From the NCBI GenBank assembly GCA_036736205.1, contig DAINMX010000053.1, positions 1-32,870 of the forward strand: 32,870 nucleotides of DNA, given 5' to 3'. Positions 1 to 8,174 of the stretch are shown here, one piece after another. Numbering within the stretch: the stretch's first letter is position 1; every line of letters starts with the position of its first letter. The translations under genes and the position numbers were made by a program. This DNA comes from XYA12-FULL-58-9 sp001798605 (GTDB taxonomy: Bacteria > Myxococcota > XYA12-FULL-58-9). Under the pieces are notes generated by a model that saw only the letters and a program-made list of their open reading frames with translations, was not told where the DNA came from and did no database searches.

Positions 1-1
1 G

Positions 2-247
2 CTCGACCCGAGTTTTCCCACGAGAACGAAGGGCGTCGTCGAGAAGTGTAACTTCTGCGCCGAGAGACTCGCCAAGGGTATGATGCCGGCGTGCGTGGAA
101 ACCTGCGCCAAAGAGGGTCCTGGTTCGCTCACCTTTGGTGATCTGGCCGACTCCGAGTCCGAGGTGGCAGCCATTCTCAAGCAGGCCTACACGATTCGTC
201 GCAAGGCCGCCTTGGGGACCAGCCCGCACATCTTCTACGTCGTCTGA
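2..247 (+). CDS. dsrO: DsrO-like 4Fe-4S ferredoxin subunit, C-terminal part (5' end outside window)
   Basis: An open frame runs from the window edge to TGA at 245-247, giving about 81 residues. It carries the C-terminal iron-sulfur cysteines CNFC-x(10)-CVETC, followed by a FGDL segment and the ending IRRKAALGTSPHIFYVV. This is the usual tail of periplasmic polyferredoxins that partner NrfD-type membrane subunits. Such subunits pass electrons between the quinone-linked membrane protein and other redox subunits. The DsrO assignment rests mainly on the next gene, which resembles DsrP and starts 18 bp downstream, so the two are very probably co-transcribed. The start, signal peptide and the other cluster motifs lie upstream and cannot be seen. 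A related ferredoxin of another NrfD complex remains possible. Confidence 0.7.
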   Translation, partial: LDPSFPTRTKGVVEKCNFCAERLAKGMMPACVETCAKEGPGSLTFGDLADSESEVAAILKQAYTIRRKAALGTSPHIFYVV

Positions 248-265
248 GAATTGAGGGCATAGACC

Positions 266-1423
266 ATGATTGAAAAGGCACTCTCTGGAAGCCCCAAGTA
301 TTGGGCGCTCATTTTCTTTTGGCTCGTCTTCATGGGCCTGGGGGCTTTCGCCTTCTTGGGCCAGTACCAAGATGGGTTACAAGTAACGGGCTTGAGCCGT
401 GACGTACCGTGGGGATTCTACATTGCCCAGCTGACCTTCTTAGTTGGCATTGCCGCATCGGCGGTGATGGTGGTGTTGCCATACTACCTGCATGATTACA
501 AAGCCTTCGGTAAACTCGCCATCCTCGGTGAGTTCCTCGCCATCCCGGCGGTGCTGATGTGCATGTTGTTCGTGCTGGTCGACATGGGGCAAACCGCGCG
601 GATCGCCAACATGTTCATCTACATCACTCCCAACTCGGTGATGTTCTGGGATGCCTCGGTGTTGATGGGCTATTTGGGCCTCAACATCGTCATCTCCCAG
701 GTGACGTTCGGCGCAGAGCGCAAGGGCATCGCCCCACCAAAGTGGATCAGGCCGATCATCATTTTGTCGATTCCGTGGGCGGTCTCAATCCACACGGTCA
801 CGGCATTTCTCTATTCTGGACACGCCGCTCGCCCGTTTTGGATGAGCGCCATTTTGGCGCCGCGCTTTTTGGCCTCGGCGTTTGCTGCGGGTCCGGCGCT
901 CCTGATCTTGCTTTGCCTCGTGGTGCGCAAGCAAACCAAGTACGACCCAGGCATGAAGGCTCTGCACAAGCTCAGCGAGATCGTTGCCTACGCAATGGCC
1001 GCGAGCGTGTTCTTCATCCTTCTCGAGATCTTCACTGTCTTCTATTCTGGGATTCCCGAGCACATCCATCACTTCCAGTACATGTACATGGGCATAGACG
1101 GCAAAGCCGCGTTGGCACCTTGGATGTGGACGTCTTCGGTACTCGCAATCGTTGCGTTGGTGCTCCTGTTGGTGCCACGTTATCGCAAGAGCAGGATGGG
1201 TCTTCCCATCGCCTGCGTCGCGACCATTGCGTCTCTTTGGATCGAGAAGGGCATGTCCCTCGTGGTCGCAGGGTTTGTGCCCAACCCTCTCGGACAAGTG
1301 ATCGAGTACATGCCCACCGGCCAAGAGTTGATGATCTCCTTTGGCATCTACGCCTTCGGCGGATTGGTCCTCACAGTCCTCTATAAGGTGGCCATTTCAG
1401 TGCGCGAGGGCCTGCAGGGTTAG
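266..1423 (+). CDS. dsrP: DsrP-like NrfD-family integral membrane subunit
   Basis: This 385-residue, very hydrophobic protein has about ten predicted membrane helices, as in the NrfD/PsrC family. Family-typical stretches are SRDVPWGFYIAQ near residue 45, VLPYYLHDYKAFGKLAILGE near 70-90, IPWAVSIHTVTAFLYSG near 170-185 and APRFLASAFAAGPALL near 197-212. These match what I know of DsrP, the quinol-interacting subunit of the DsrMKJOP complex that links the quinone pool to DsrC/DsrAB sulfite chemistry. Length and both ends look complete. The ATG is preceded by GAGGG at a good distance. It follows the ferredoxin by 18 bp. The direction (sulfite reduction or sulfur oxidation) cannot be read from these two genes. 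Confidence 0.8.
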   Translation: MIEKALSGSPKYWALIFFWLVFMGLGAFAFLGQYQDGLQVTGLSRDVPWGFYIAQLTFLVGIAASAVMVVLPYYLHDYKAFGKLAILGEFLAIPAVLMCMLFVLVDMGQTARIANMFIYITPNSVMFWDASVLMGYLGLNIVISQVTFGAERKGIAPPKWIRPIIILSIPWAVSIHTVTAFLYSGHAARPFWMSAILAPRFLASAFAAGPALLILLCLVVRKQTKYDPGMKALHKLSEIVAYAMAASVFFILLEIFTVFYSGIPEHIHHFQYMYMGIDGKAALAPWMWTSSVLAIVALVLLLVPRYRKSRMGLPIACVATIASLWIEKGMSLVVAGFVPNPLGQVIEYMPTGQELMISFGIYAFGGLVLTVLYKVAISVREGLQG

Positions 1424-1450
1424 CCAAATTAGTGACCTTGGTCGCGCGTA

Positions 1451-1470
1451 GATCCCTACGGGATGGGATC
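1451..1470. terminator. Weak inverted repeat between convergent dsrP and glycosyltransferase genes
   Basis: GATCCC (1451-1456) can pair with GGGATC (1465-1470). A competing 5-bp stem, ATCCC/GGGAT, spans 1452-1464. It lies in the 104-bp gap between two converging genes, where a bidirectional terminator would be expected. There is no T-run on either side, so the call is weak. Confidence 0.22.
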
Positions 1471-1527
1471 GGGCACGGCTGTCCTCCCGTGACGCAACTA
1501 CCCACCCGGAACTTCGTCCAGTTCAGG

Positions 1528-2853
1528 TCATTTGGATTGGTCCACGAGATTTTCCAGAAACGAAAACATTGCATCTGCAGATCCGTCATCCAGGAGTTCT
1601 CGCCGAATGTCCTGCATGTTTGCGACGAATTTCTTCCGATTCCGAAGAAGATCCTCAATGGATTGCGTTAGGCTACGTTCGTCGACGGACGCGAGATCCA
1701 CTTCGTGGCCGATCCCATGAAACTCGACGCGAGCCGCATTGCCGGGCTTATCCGCATGGCGGGCGGGAAAGATCAAGAACGGCACTTCCCTTACGACGCA
1801 TTCCTTGATTGTTCCGAGACCACCAGCAACAAGAGCGGCTTGGGCCACTCCCAGAGCACCTATTTGCGAAACCCAGGGTTCAACTTTGGCGTTTGGCGGA
1901 AGGGGCTGCATTGGAAGCGTCTTCTCGTCGGCCTGGACGATCGCGTACCAAGTTGGATTTTGTTCCATGACACGGAAGAACAACTGCCAGAAGCGATTCG
2001 CATACTTCAAGAAATAGGACGTGGCGGTCCCGAGTGAGACGTACAGAAGCTTCGATCCCTCGGGGTAGAACGGCAAGGGGTACTGTTCTTGCAGCCGATC
2101 CGAGTCGAAAAGACCCACATGATTACGGCCACGCATGTATGGATAGTCAAAGCTTTTTGGACAAAGCACAACTTCAGGCATTTCGTACTCAGGACCAAAG
2201 TCGGACAGCGTTACCCTCAGTCCGAAGGGCTCACCCCACTGCTTCATATCATGGGCCAGCTTCCGAATGCTGCCCCCATGTTTCCCAAAAGTGGTGAAAA
2301 GAGTGTAGAGCACCCAATAGCGCGTCCATTCCAACCGCACCCGAAGGCGTGAGGGCCAACTCCCGGTTGGGCGCACGCGAGACCACGACGGTGGATAGCT
2401 CGAATTGAAGGCCACGCGCAAATTGGTTCGCAGATAGACACAAGGGATGCCAACTTGTCGCGCCGCAACGGCCAAGAATGGAAGAAATGAGTCCAAGAGA
2501 AGAATATCGATCTTCCTCTCCATCAAGACACCCGTCAGCTCGTCAATCGAAGCGCGAGCCGTTTGCCGTAGGGCACGAACGAGAATCGAATAGAGTGGTT
2601 CTTTCGAGTCGAGAAACTCTTCGAGAAACCCTGAGGCAAACAGTTCGGTCAAACATGGAACATAGTCAAAGTCCTTGCTCTCGATAAAACCAACAGCTCG
2701 GACCCAGTCAATTCCCCAAACCCTCTGGATGAGGTCCGTCGAAGGGGGGCCGGCGAACACCACAGTATCTCCACGTCTCTTGATGGCTTTGGCCAGATCT
2801 ATTCCCGGGATGACGCCGCCCCACTCCGGATTCATTACCACCATGTAGTTCAA
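1528..2853 (-). CDS. GT1-like (GT-B fold) glycosyltransferase
   Basis: The 441-residue protein begins with a strand-turn typical of GT-B N-terminal domains (MVVMNPEWGGVIPGIDLAKA). The C-terminal half has LLYVSLGTATSY and VEPWVSQIGALGVAQAALVA, then a GGLGTIKE segment, in the positions of the UDP-sugar binding region of macrolide/glucuronosyl-type transferases. The usual donor-site HGGxxS/T is AGGLGT here, so the conserved histidine is absent. Start choice: TTG at 2853 has GAGGAG five bases upstream, whereas the in-frame ATG at 2844 lies too far from it. It follows the asparagine synthetase gene by 36 bp on the same strand and is probably co-transcribed. The acceptor is unknown; a lipid or other small hydrophobic molecule is plausible. 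Confidence 0.75.
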   Translation of the reverse strand: MNYMVVMNPEWGGVIPGIDLAKAIKRRGDTVVFAGPPSTDLIQRVWGIDWVRAVGFIESKDFDYVPCLTELFASGFLEEFLDSKEPLYSILVRALRQTARASIDELTGVLMERKIDILLLDSFLPFLAVAARQVGIPCVYLRTNLRVAFNSSYPPSWSRVRPTGSWPSRLRVRLEWTRYWVLYTLFTTFGKHGGSIRKLAHDMKQWGEPFGLRVTLSDFGPEYEMPEVVLCPKSFDYPYMRGRNHVGLFDSDRLQEQYPLPFYPEGSKLLYVSLGTATSYFLKYANRFWQLFFRVMEQNPTWYAIVQADEKTLPMQPLPPNAKVEPWVSQIGALGVAQAALVAGGLGTIKECVVREVPFLIFPARHADKPGNAARVEFHGIGHEVDLASVDERSLTQSIEDLLRNRKKFVANMQDIRRELLDDGSADAMFSFLENLVDQSK

Positions 2854-2858
2854 GTCAG

Positions 2859-2864
2859 CTCCTC
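2859..2864 (-). promoter_or_regulatory. Ribosome binding site deciding a TTG start
   Basis: On the minus strand this reads GAGGAG, five bases before the TTG at 2853. It is the reason for preferring TTG over the ATG nine bases further in. Confidence 0.6.
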
Positions 2865-2889
2865 AGATCCGGTTCCGGCACACATCGCG

Positions 2890-4746
2890 TCAATTCAATG
2901 AGGCCCGATCGTCCGATACGGATTTGGGTGAATCTCGAGAATCGACATCCACGTGCAGTAGTCCTTGGTTGTCGACGAAAGAGGAGTGTAGAATGTGCGT
3001 CGCCAAGACGAAGTGCAGCGCCCAATTCGCAAACCACTTGATCCCTGAGCTAGAACCGCCTGGGGTGCGGCAAACAGATCTCAATGCGGAGATCGTAAGG
3101 GGGGAGAAGACTCCGACGTCCTCAATAATCTTTGCAGAAAGAAACTCGTCGATCAGAGTATCCATCACGGGACTCATTCCCTCACGAACTGGCGGCGGCG
3201 GAGCCTGATATTGCTGCTTCTTTCTGGTCACAAGCTCATCGGGCATTATGCCCTTGGCTATGTCTCGGAGAATCGCCTTGGTGATTCCCTTTCGGTACTT
3301 GACATCGTTGGGCAGTCGTTTCGCAACGTCAAATACGTGGTGATCGAGGAATGGGACCCGCGCTTCGACAGAATTGGCCATCTCTACGCGGTCGCCGAGA
3401 ACCACCAAAATGAAGCGGGCCAGATTGCTGCGATAGGCACCGTATTGATACTGGTGCAAATGGTGACGGTTCTTCCCCTGTTCTGGGGGAATGATGGATG
3501 CAAACTCCAAAATCGGTTCCCGTCGCACCCGGGTTTCAAATAGAAGCGGAAGGAGTGTGCGCACCGCCCGGCTGAGGAGTCGCGTGGGCAGGCCTAGGGG
3601 ATCAAGATAACCGAGCAAGAGCTCATCAGCACCCTCGCCCGTTATGACTACTTTGACGTGTTTCGAGGTCATTCTTGACAGGAGATACTTGCCGACGCCG
3701 CTCAAACTCACTTGGGGGGATTCGGTATGCCAAAGACAGGCGGCAAGGTTCCGAAGAAGAGAGTCATCATCGGCAATCGTGATGTCCTGGTGCAACCCAA
3801 GATGGGCGGCCATGGCTTTCGCGTGTGGCAACTCATCAAAACCTTTGGCCTGTGGAAAAGATATCGTGAGCGCCGCGAATGGGTCTGGGTGGTGTCGCGC
3901 CATGCTGGCAGCAATAAAACAGGAATCCAGACCACCGCTCAGAAACACACCCACAGGAACGTCAGAGCGCAAGCGGAGACGGATCGCCTCGTCCAGCACG
4001 TTGGCGAAATCATCCTGCATTGACTTGGAGAAACCGTCTCCGGTGACTTGACCCCGTTCGGGAAAGTCCAAATCCCAGTACTGGACAGTCTTGGATGACA
4101 GGGAATGTAGATCCACCTCCATGAAACAACCGGGGGGCACTACATCCACGCCCTCAAAGATGCTCACGGGATTGGGTGTGAGTCCGAACTTACAGTAGAG
4201 AGAATCTCTCACGGCCACTCGGTTCAGGGCGGGGTTAATCAGAGAGGTCGCAAAGATGGCTTTTGCCTCAGACGCAAAGACATAGGCACCGGAAGTTGTC
4301 TGAGCCCAGAAGAGTGGTTTGATACCAAACCGATCCCGCATGGCGAAAATTTTTCTTTTCGACTTGTCAAAAAGAAGAAAGGCGAATTCCCCGCGGAGAT
4401 GTGTATGGAAATCTGTCCCGTATTCGCGATAAAGGTAGAGCAATATTTCTGAGTCGCTTTGGGTCTTGAATCGATGACCTTTGGCCCGAAGCTCAGCCCT
4501 AATTCTCTCGTGGTCGTATAGCTCACCGTTGCATACGACCGCCAACTGGCCATCGTGGCTCACAATCGGTTGTTGACCCGTGTTCAAATCAATGATGGCC
4601 AATCGAGTATGGGCAAGAGCAACAAGACAGTCATCATCTCGGTAGGTTCCGCGACCATCAGGTCCACGGTGACGGAGGCTTGTCATCGCAGCGTTTAGCG
4701 CCAGATCCGAAACGGGTATGCCGACCACACCCACAATACCGCACAT
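2890..4746 (-). CDS. asnB: Asparagine synthetase (glutamine-hydrolysing), AsnB family
   Basis: The start is set at the ATG of MCGIVGVV, because Cys2 must be N-terminal to act as the glutaminase nucleophile. The open frame continues 77 codons further upstream, but that part has no family character. The protein has 618 residues. The N-terminal amidohydrolase domain (about 1-200) shows RHRGPDG (25-31) and NGELYDHE (73-80). The synthetase domain shows the ATP-pyrophosphatase loop LSGGLDS (269-275) and GEGADELLLGY (370-380). The reaction is aspartate + glutamine + ATP to asparagine + glutamate. Paralogues of this family also amidate sugars or peptides. The glycosyltransferase 36 bp downstream makes a role in surface or secondary metabolism possible. 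The tail after about residue 575 is weakly conserved. Confidence 0.9.
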   Translation of the reverse strand: MCGIVGVVGIPVSDLALNAAMTSLRHRGPDGRGTYRDDDCLVALAHTRLAIIDLNTGQQPIVSHDGQLAVVCNGELYDHERIRAELRAKGHRFKTQSDSEILLYLYREYGTDFHTHLRGEFAFLLFDKSKRKIFAMRDRFGIKPLFWAQTTSGAYVFASEAKAIFATSLINPALNRVAVRDSLYCKFGLTPNPVSIFEGVDVVPPGCFMEVDLHSLSSKTVQYWDLDFPERGQVTGDGFSKSMQDDFANVLDEAIRLRLRSDVPVGVFLSGGLDSCFIAASMARHHPDPFAALTISFPQAKGFDELPHAKAMAAHLGLHQDITIADDDSLLRNLAACLWHTESPQVSLSGVGKYLLSRMTSKHVKVVITGEGADELLLGYLDPLGLPTRLLSRAVRTLLPLLFETRVRREPILEFASIIPPEQGKNRHHLHQYQYGAYRSNLARFILVVLGDRVEMANSVEARVPFLDHHVFDVAKRLPNDVKYRKGITKAILRDIAKGIMPDELVTRKKQQYQAPPPPVREGMSPVMDTLIDEFLSAKIIEDVGVFSPLTISALRSVCRTPGGSSSGIKWFANWALHFVLATHILHSSFVDNQGLLHVDVDSRDSPKSVSDDRASLN

Positions 4747-4954
4747 GACCTCTCCGATCCGCCCGTCCATGCGTCCGATGGAGGAAGCCGATTTTGCACA
4801 AAACCGAATTCGATGCCAAGAGCGGTGGCTCTGCGGCATGATCGTTCGCTGAGTGCTCGACCCAGAATTGTCACAGTTCCACCGACCCGCGTCAACGATT
4901 TTTGCCAGCCGTCTAAATGAGTCAAAGGGTGCGACGCGATGATCGCGCTTCGGC

Positions 4955-5875
4955 TCACCCAAGGTCCCGGATGACATATTCCGTTACCTCCCAGAGTCTC
5001 GCGGCCATGGTCATGTCTGCGCCGTTTTTCGTGGTGGTGGCGGGGTTGCAGTCGGCGAAGTACTTGCCCGAAATGCCCTCCACGTCGGCGTGAGTGGCGA
5101 GGTAACACTGGGTTGCTGCGCCCTGTTCTGTGTTCTTGAGCAGCAGGGGAGTGAGCCCCGCCATGGCCAATTCGGCACCGGGGAACAAATGGCGGGCGAT
5201 GTTGGTGCGAATAACGCCTGGATGCAGAGCGTTGGCGGTGCGTCTTGTCCCGTTGAGGCGTTTCGCCAGGTGGCGTGCGAACAACAGATTGGCGAGCTTG
5301 GATTGGCCGTATGCGCCAAACGAACTGTAGTGTTTTTCTGCCGCGAGATCGTCAAAGACGATGCCAGCCTTGGGGGCGCGACTGTGGGCAGCACTGCTGA
5401 CCATGACCACCCGCCCATTGTCTGTGAGCGTGTCGAGCAGACCTGTGACGAGGATGAAATGGCCGACGTGGTTGGTGAAGAACTGCGCCTCGTAGCCATG
5501 GATGGTTTGTCGTTTGGGCAGGGCCATGATCCCGGCGTTGCCGATCAGGGCATCGATGGGCTTGCCGAGCTCTTGCACAGATTGCACGCAGGCGCGGATT
5601 GAAGCTGGGTCGGCGAGATCGCAGGCAACGGGTGTTCCCGAGGTGCGGTGAACCTGCAATGCGGCGGATGCTTTGTCCACCGTGCGCGCGGCGCCAATCA
5701 CGTGTCCACCGCGCAGACCCAGTATCCGCAAAGTTTCCAGGCCGAGGCCCGAGTTGCAGCCGGTGACCAAGTAGGTCTTGCCCGAAAGATCGAGGCCTTG
5801 GGTGACCTCCTGTGCGGTGCTGTTGTAGCCGAAGCCGTTAGCGCCTTTGCCCTTGAACATGCCTATCAATGCCAT
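4955..5875 (-). CDS. Short-chain dehydrogenase/reductase
   Basis: This is an NAD(P)-dependent oxidoreductase with a Rossmann fold. It shows the cofactor motif TGCNSGLG near residue 38, NAGIMALP near 110, VSSAAH around the catalytic serine, and YGQSKLAN with the catalytic Tyr and Lys. With the start at MALIGMFKGKG it has 306 residues, typical of retinol-dehydrogenase-like SDRs. The frame is open up to 6004, but the extra 43 residues are arginine/proline-rich and unlike the family. ATGs at 5896 and 5860 are alternatives, and no clear ribosome site decides between them. The substrate cannot be inferred. It lies 208 bp upstream of asnB on the same strand and is more likely a separate unit. Confidence 0.85.
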   Translation of the reverse strand: MALIGMFKGKGANGFGYNSTAQEVTQGLDLSGKTYLVTGCNSGLGLETLRILGLRGGHVIGAARTVDKASAALQVHRTSGTPVACDLADPASIRACVQSVQELGKPIDALIGNAGIMALPKRQTIHGYEAQFFTNHVGHFILVTGLLDTLTDNGRVVMVSSAAHSRAPKAGIVFDDLAAEKHYSSFGAYGQSKLANLLFARHLAKRLNGTRRTANALHPGVIRTNIARHLFPGAELAMAGLTPLLLKNTEQGAATQCYLATHADVEGISGKYFADCNPATTTKNGADMTMAARLWEVTEYVIRDLG

Positions 5876-6126
5876 GTCCCTGTTGATTGCGCGCATTTCC
5901 ACGAATGTCAACGCGCTGCACGTGGTTAGCTCGCCAGCAGGTGGTCGCGCGTGCCGGTCCGGCAAACGTCGCGTTGAACGAAGCCGTTGGTGGAACTCCG
6001 CCATGGGGAATTCACGAAGGTCTGTGCTGGTAGGACGGAGTCGGAGTCCATCGAGCTGTCGGGCTTTGGGCGGTCATTGCGAAGTGATGGCGGGGAATCG
6101 CGGCACAGGAGGCCCAGGGCGTTTCA

Positions 6127-6609
6127 TCAAGGATAGTCGTCGAGCTTCTGATACAAGACTCCACACGGCAGATAGAGGTTGAAAACGGGTTGCTCGATGA
6201 GCTCGGCGAAACCCAACATGAGAGGGCCAACCTTCTCTATCGGTGAGGTACCCTTTTCAATAGGTAGGTATTCGTCGACCGTGAGCTCCATGAGCTCGGC
6301 CATCTCTTCTATGGTCTTGCCGCGTTCTTCGCGGTGCTCACGAATCAAGTGTGCAGCCTGGCCGACTCGGGTGTCTTTGCTCTTGCCACTTTTGGCCAAC
6401 AGTCGTGAGGTCGGCACCTGCAATTTGACGGCGAGCTGACAGAGAATCGGGAACCACTTTTCAACGGCAGAGTCACCCGCCTCAATAGCGCGCCAATCAT
6501 CAAGGGCAACGCCGAGCTTTTCCGCCACCTCCTCGACAGTGAGCTGACGATGTCTATTCAACCCGGTTTTCCCTTCTCGTTCCTTCTTGATGACCTCTCC
6601 AAGTTTCAT
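6127..6609 (-). CDS. Small protein with two tandem XRE-like helix-turn-helix repeats
   Basis: The ATG at 6609 is preceded by GGGAGG at good spacing, giving 160 residues. The upstream in-frame extension to 6834 overlaps the neighbouring gene and is not credible. The protein contains two homologous segments, about residues 3-75 and 80-150. In each, a basic helix leads into LTVEEVAEKLGV or KTIEEMAELMEL, then an IEAGDSAVEKW or IEKGTSPIEKV segment. These align with each other and resemble the Cro/C1-type HTH (QxxLAxxxGVxxxxIxxxExG). It could be a DNA-binding regulator with two half-domains in one chain, or a protein-interaction version of the fold. It lies 83 bp downstream of the lysine-rich protein gene on the same strand and may share its transcript. 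Confidence 0.65.
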   Translation of the reverse strand: MKLGEVIKKEREGKTGLNRHRQLTVEEVAEKLGVALDDWRAIEAGDSAVEKWFPILCQLAVKLQVPTSRLLAKSGKSKDTRVGQAAHLIREHREERGKTIEEMAELMELTVDEYLPIEKGTSPIEKVGPLMLGFAELIEQPVFNLYLPCGVLYQKLDDYP

Positions 6610-6692
6610 GACAAACCTCCCATGTTCGCCCACCCGCGCAGCAGACTGTACCTCAATTCGACTCGGATACCGGAAATCGTGGACACGAATTG

Positions 6693-7394
6693 TTATGGCA
6701 TCCCAGGGTTGGGTGCGCCAAATACGCAATTCTGGTTGACGAATTCGAGACAGTTGTTTTTTAGGCCGGTGACGCCAATGTGGTACCAACCGCGCGGCAG
6801 TGACTTGTGGTCGAGCCAGATTGAGAACTCCCACTTGTCGTTGCGCACCACCTTGTAACGGCGCGTGTCTTCATCTTCATCCCGGTTTGGCGGTGGCAAC
6901 GCTTCAATGGTGATCGGCGCAAATGCCTCTTTTTCGCTGACCAATTTTTCCGGCAATTTCAGGAATAGCTGACGCGCCTCAGCGTCGGTGGCGATACTCC
7001 AATTCTGCACGTCATGCAGAACAAAGTAGTTGCCGCGTTTGCTGCGATACAGAAAGGAGAATTTGTCGCCGCGCTGCCAATTTGTGCCGTGCCAGAGTGC
7101 ATCACAGGCAATCAAGGACGCGGTCTCAAGGTGAAATACCCTTGAGGTCCAACCTGGTTTGAGCTCTTTGATCGGTTTCGCAACTCGCGAAGGATTGGAT
7201 ATTTGAGTCACGGGTTTGATGCCCGTTGCTTTCTTCTTTTTGGCGGTCGCCTTTTTGGTCGCTGTTTGCTTGACGGTCGTCTCCTGGGGCGCCTTTGCTA
7301 ACGTCTTCTTCGTCTTCTTTTGGGTGGTCGCCTTTTTGGCCGTCTTCTTGGTTGCCTTTTTTGTTGTCTTTTTTGTTGTCTTTTTTGTCGCCAT
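6693..7394 (-). CDS. Histone-H1-like lysine-rich tail fused to an unrecognised globular domain
   Basis: The protein has 233 residues. The first ~60 are almost entirely Lys, Thr and Ala in KKTTKK/KKATKK/TAKKAT units, as in bacterial histone-H1-like proteins (HctA/AlgP/HupS-type tails). The following ~170 residues (from about SRVFHLETASLIACDAL) are rich in Trp, Tyr and Phe and clearly globular; I do not recognise the family. The tail predicts binding to DNA or another polyanion, and the C-terminal domain may give a specific target. The ATG is preceded by AAGGA at long spacing. The gene is divergent from the lipoprotein gene at 7469, separated by only 74 bp. The repetitive codons (AAG/AAA, ACG) are a simple-sequence tract prone to length variation. 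Confidence 0.7.
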   Translation of the reverse strand: MATKKTTKKTTKKATKKTAKKATTQKKTKKTLAKAPQETTVKQTATKKATAKKKKATGIKPVTQISNPSRVAKPIKELKPGWTSRVFHLETASLIACDALWHGTNWQRGDKFSFLYRSKRGNYFVLHDVQNWSIATDAEARQLFLKLPEKLVSEKEAFAPITIEALPPPNRDEDEDTRRYKVVRNDKWEFSIWLDHKSLPRGWYHIGVTGLKNNCLEFVNQNCVFGAPNPGMP

Positions 7395-7468
7395 GCGAGA
7401 ACTTTTATCCTTTTCCGCCTACCGAAACAAGCGTGGATCGGAAGCAAGTCGTGATATGCTGCCTCGCG

Positions 7469-7957
7469 ATGCACGAGAACACACAACTCACAACCCTGCT
7501 CCTGTGTATCTTTGCTGCGCTCGGTGTTTCGTGTAGTTCTTCAAACTGGCTCGAGGGCACGATCAGCAAGGAGCTCTCTCTCGAGTTTGATCGCGTGGAA
7601 GCGGCATTTTTTGGCTGCACGCTGCGAATTGAATACAAGACCGAAAGGCAGTTTGGGACTACCGTTCCATGTGGCCTGTCTATCGACTCCGAAACGGTCG
7701 AGGTCGGAGAGCTCCTCGACGGCCAAGAGTTCATCGACGCCGTCGATGTGTACCGTGCGGCTCCCTATGGGGGTTCCCTGCCCGAGGTGAAGAGCGGTTG
7801 GATCCTTATTGACGAGTTCCAGCTCGATTCCGGCAAACCAATCCAGGGCGAGTTCAGAGCTCGGCTAGAAAAAGGCAATTTCGACGACGAGTACGACTTG
7901 AGTGGTGGATTCGGTGAAGACTTGAGAGAGCCCGACCCGGGCCTCAAATGCGACTGA
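7469..7957 (+). CDS. Small putative lipoprotein
   Basis: The 162-residue product starts MHENTQLTTLLLCIFAALGV and reaches a Ser-Cys at residues 21-22, a lipobox-like signal-peptidase II site (G-V-S-C). The n-region lacks positive charge, so a GTG at 7451, six codons earlier, is an alternative start. The longer frame back to 7295 runs antisense through the lysine repeat and is not real. The mature part is acidic, with pairs of Cys (near 50, 65 and at the C-terminus), and has no domain I recognise. It ends in PDPGLKCD. The gene is divergent from the H1-like gene. Confidence 0.55.
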   Translation: MHENTQLTTLLLCIFAALGVSCSSSNWLEGTISKELSLEFDRVEAAFFGCTLRIEYKTERQFGTTVPCGLSIDSETVEVGELLDGQEFIDAVDVYRAAPYGGSLPEVKSGWILIDEFQLDSGKPIQGEFRARLEKGNFDDEYDLSGGFGEDLREPDPGLKCD

Positions 7958-8174
7958 AACCAAATGTTGTCGCCCAAACTTCCGCAGCAGCAATGCGGTG
8001 GATTGTTCCTGCCGGTGGGAAGCTCAGGTCGGACGATTGGGATCGCAGCGGGCGCTTAGGCTCCTCGTTGGTATGGTGGATGGTGAAATTTCGAGCGGCT
8101 TGACCCAACGTCTCGACCAATTGTATGAATACGATCCTGGGTGTGAGTGCCTAAATCTGGGAATTAGGTGAACT

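Noticed and set aside
559..1386. Long open frame overlapping dsrP in another frame
   Set aside because: It lies wholly within the well-supported DsrP-like gene; the translation is His/Arg-rich and shows no family pattern.
4747..4977. 77-codon N-terminal extension of the asparagine synthetase
   Set aside because: The enzyme needs Cys at position 2; the extension has no homology and overlaps the SDR gene end.
6610..6834. N-terminal extension of the tandem-HTH protein
   Set aside because: It overlaps the end of the upstream gene on the same strand; a GGGAGG ribosome site supports the internal ATG at 6609.
7216..7536. Hydrophobic Phe/Val-rich plus-strand frame that looks like a membrane protein
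   Set aside because: It is the antisense of the lysine-repeat codons of the H1-like gene, which read as Phe/Val on the other strand.
8073..8171. 32-codon frame ending three bases before the ankyrin start
   Set aside because: No ribosome site and no recognisable product; a short leader peptide cannot be excluded but is not supported.
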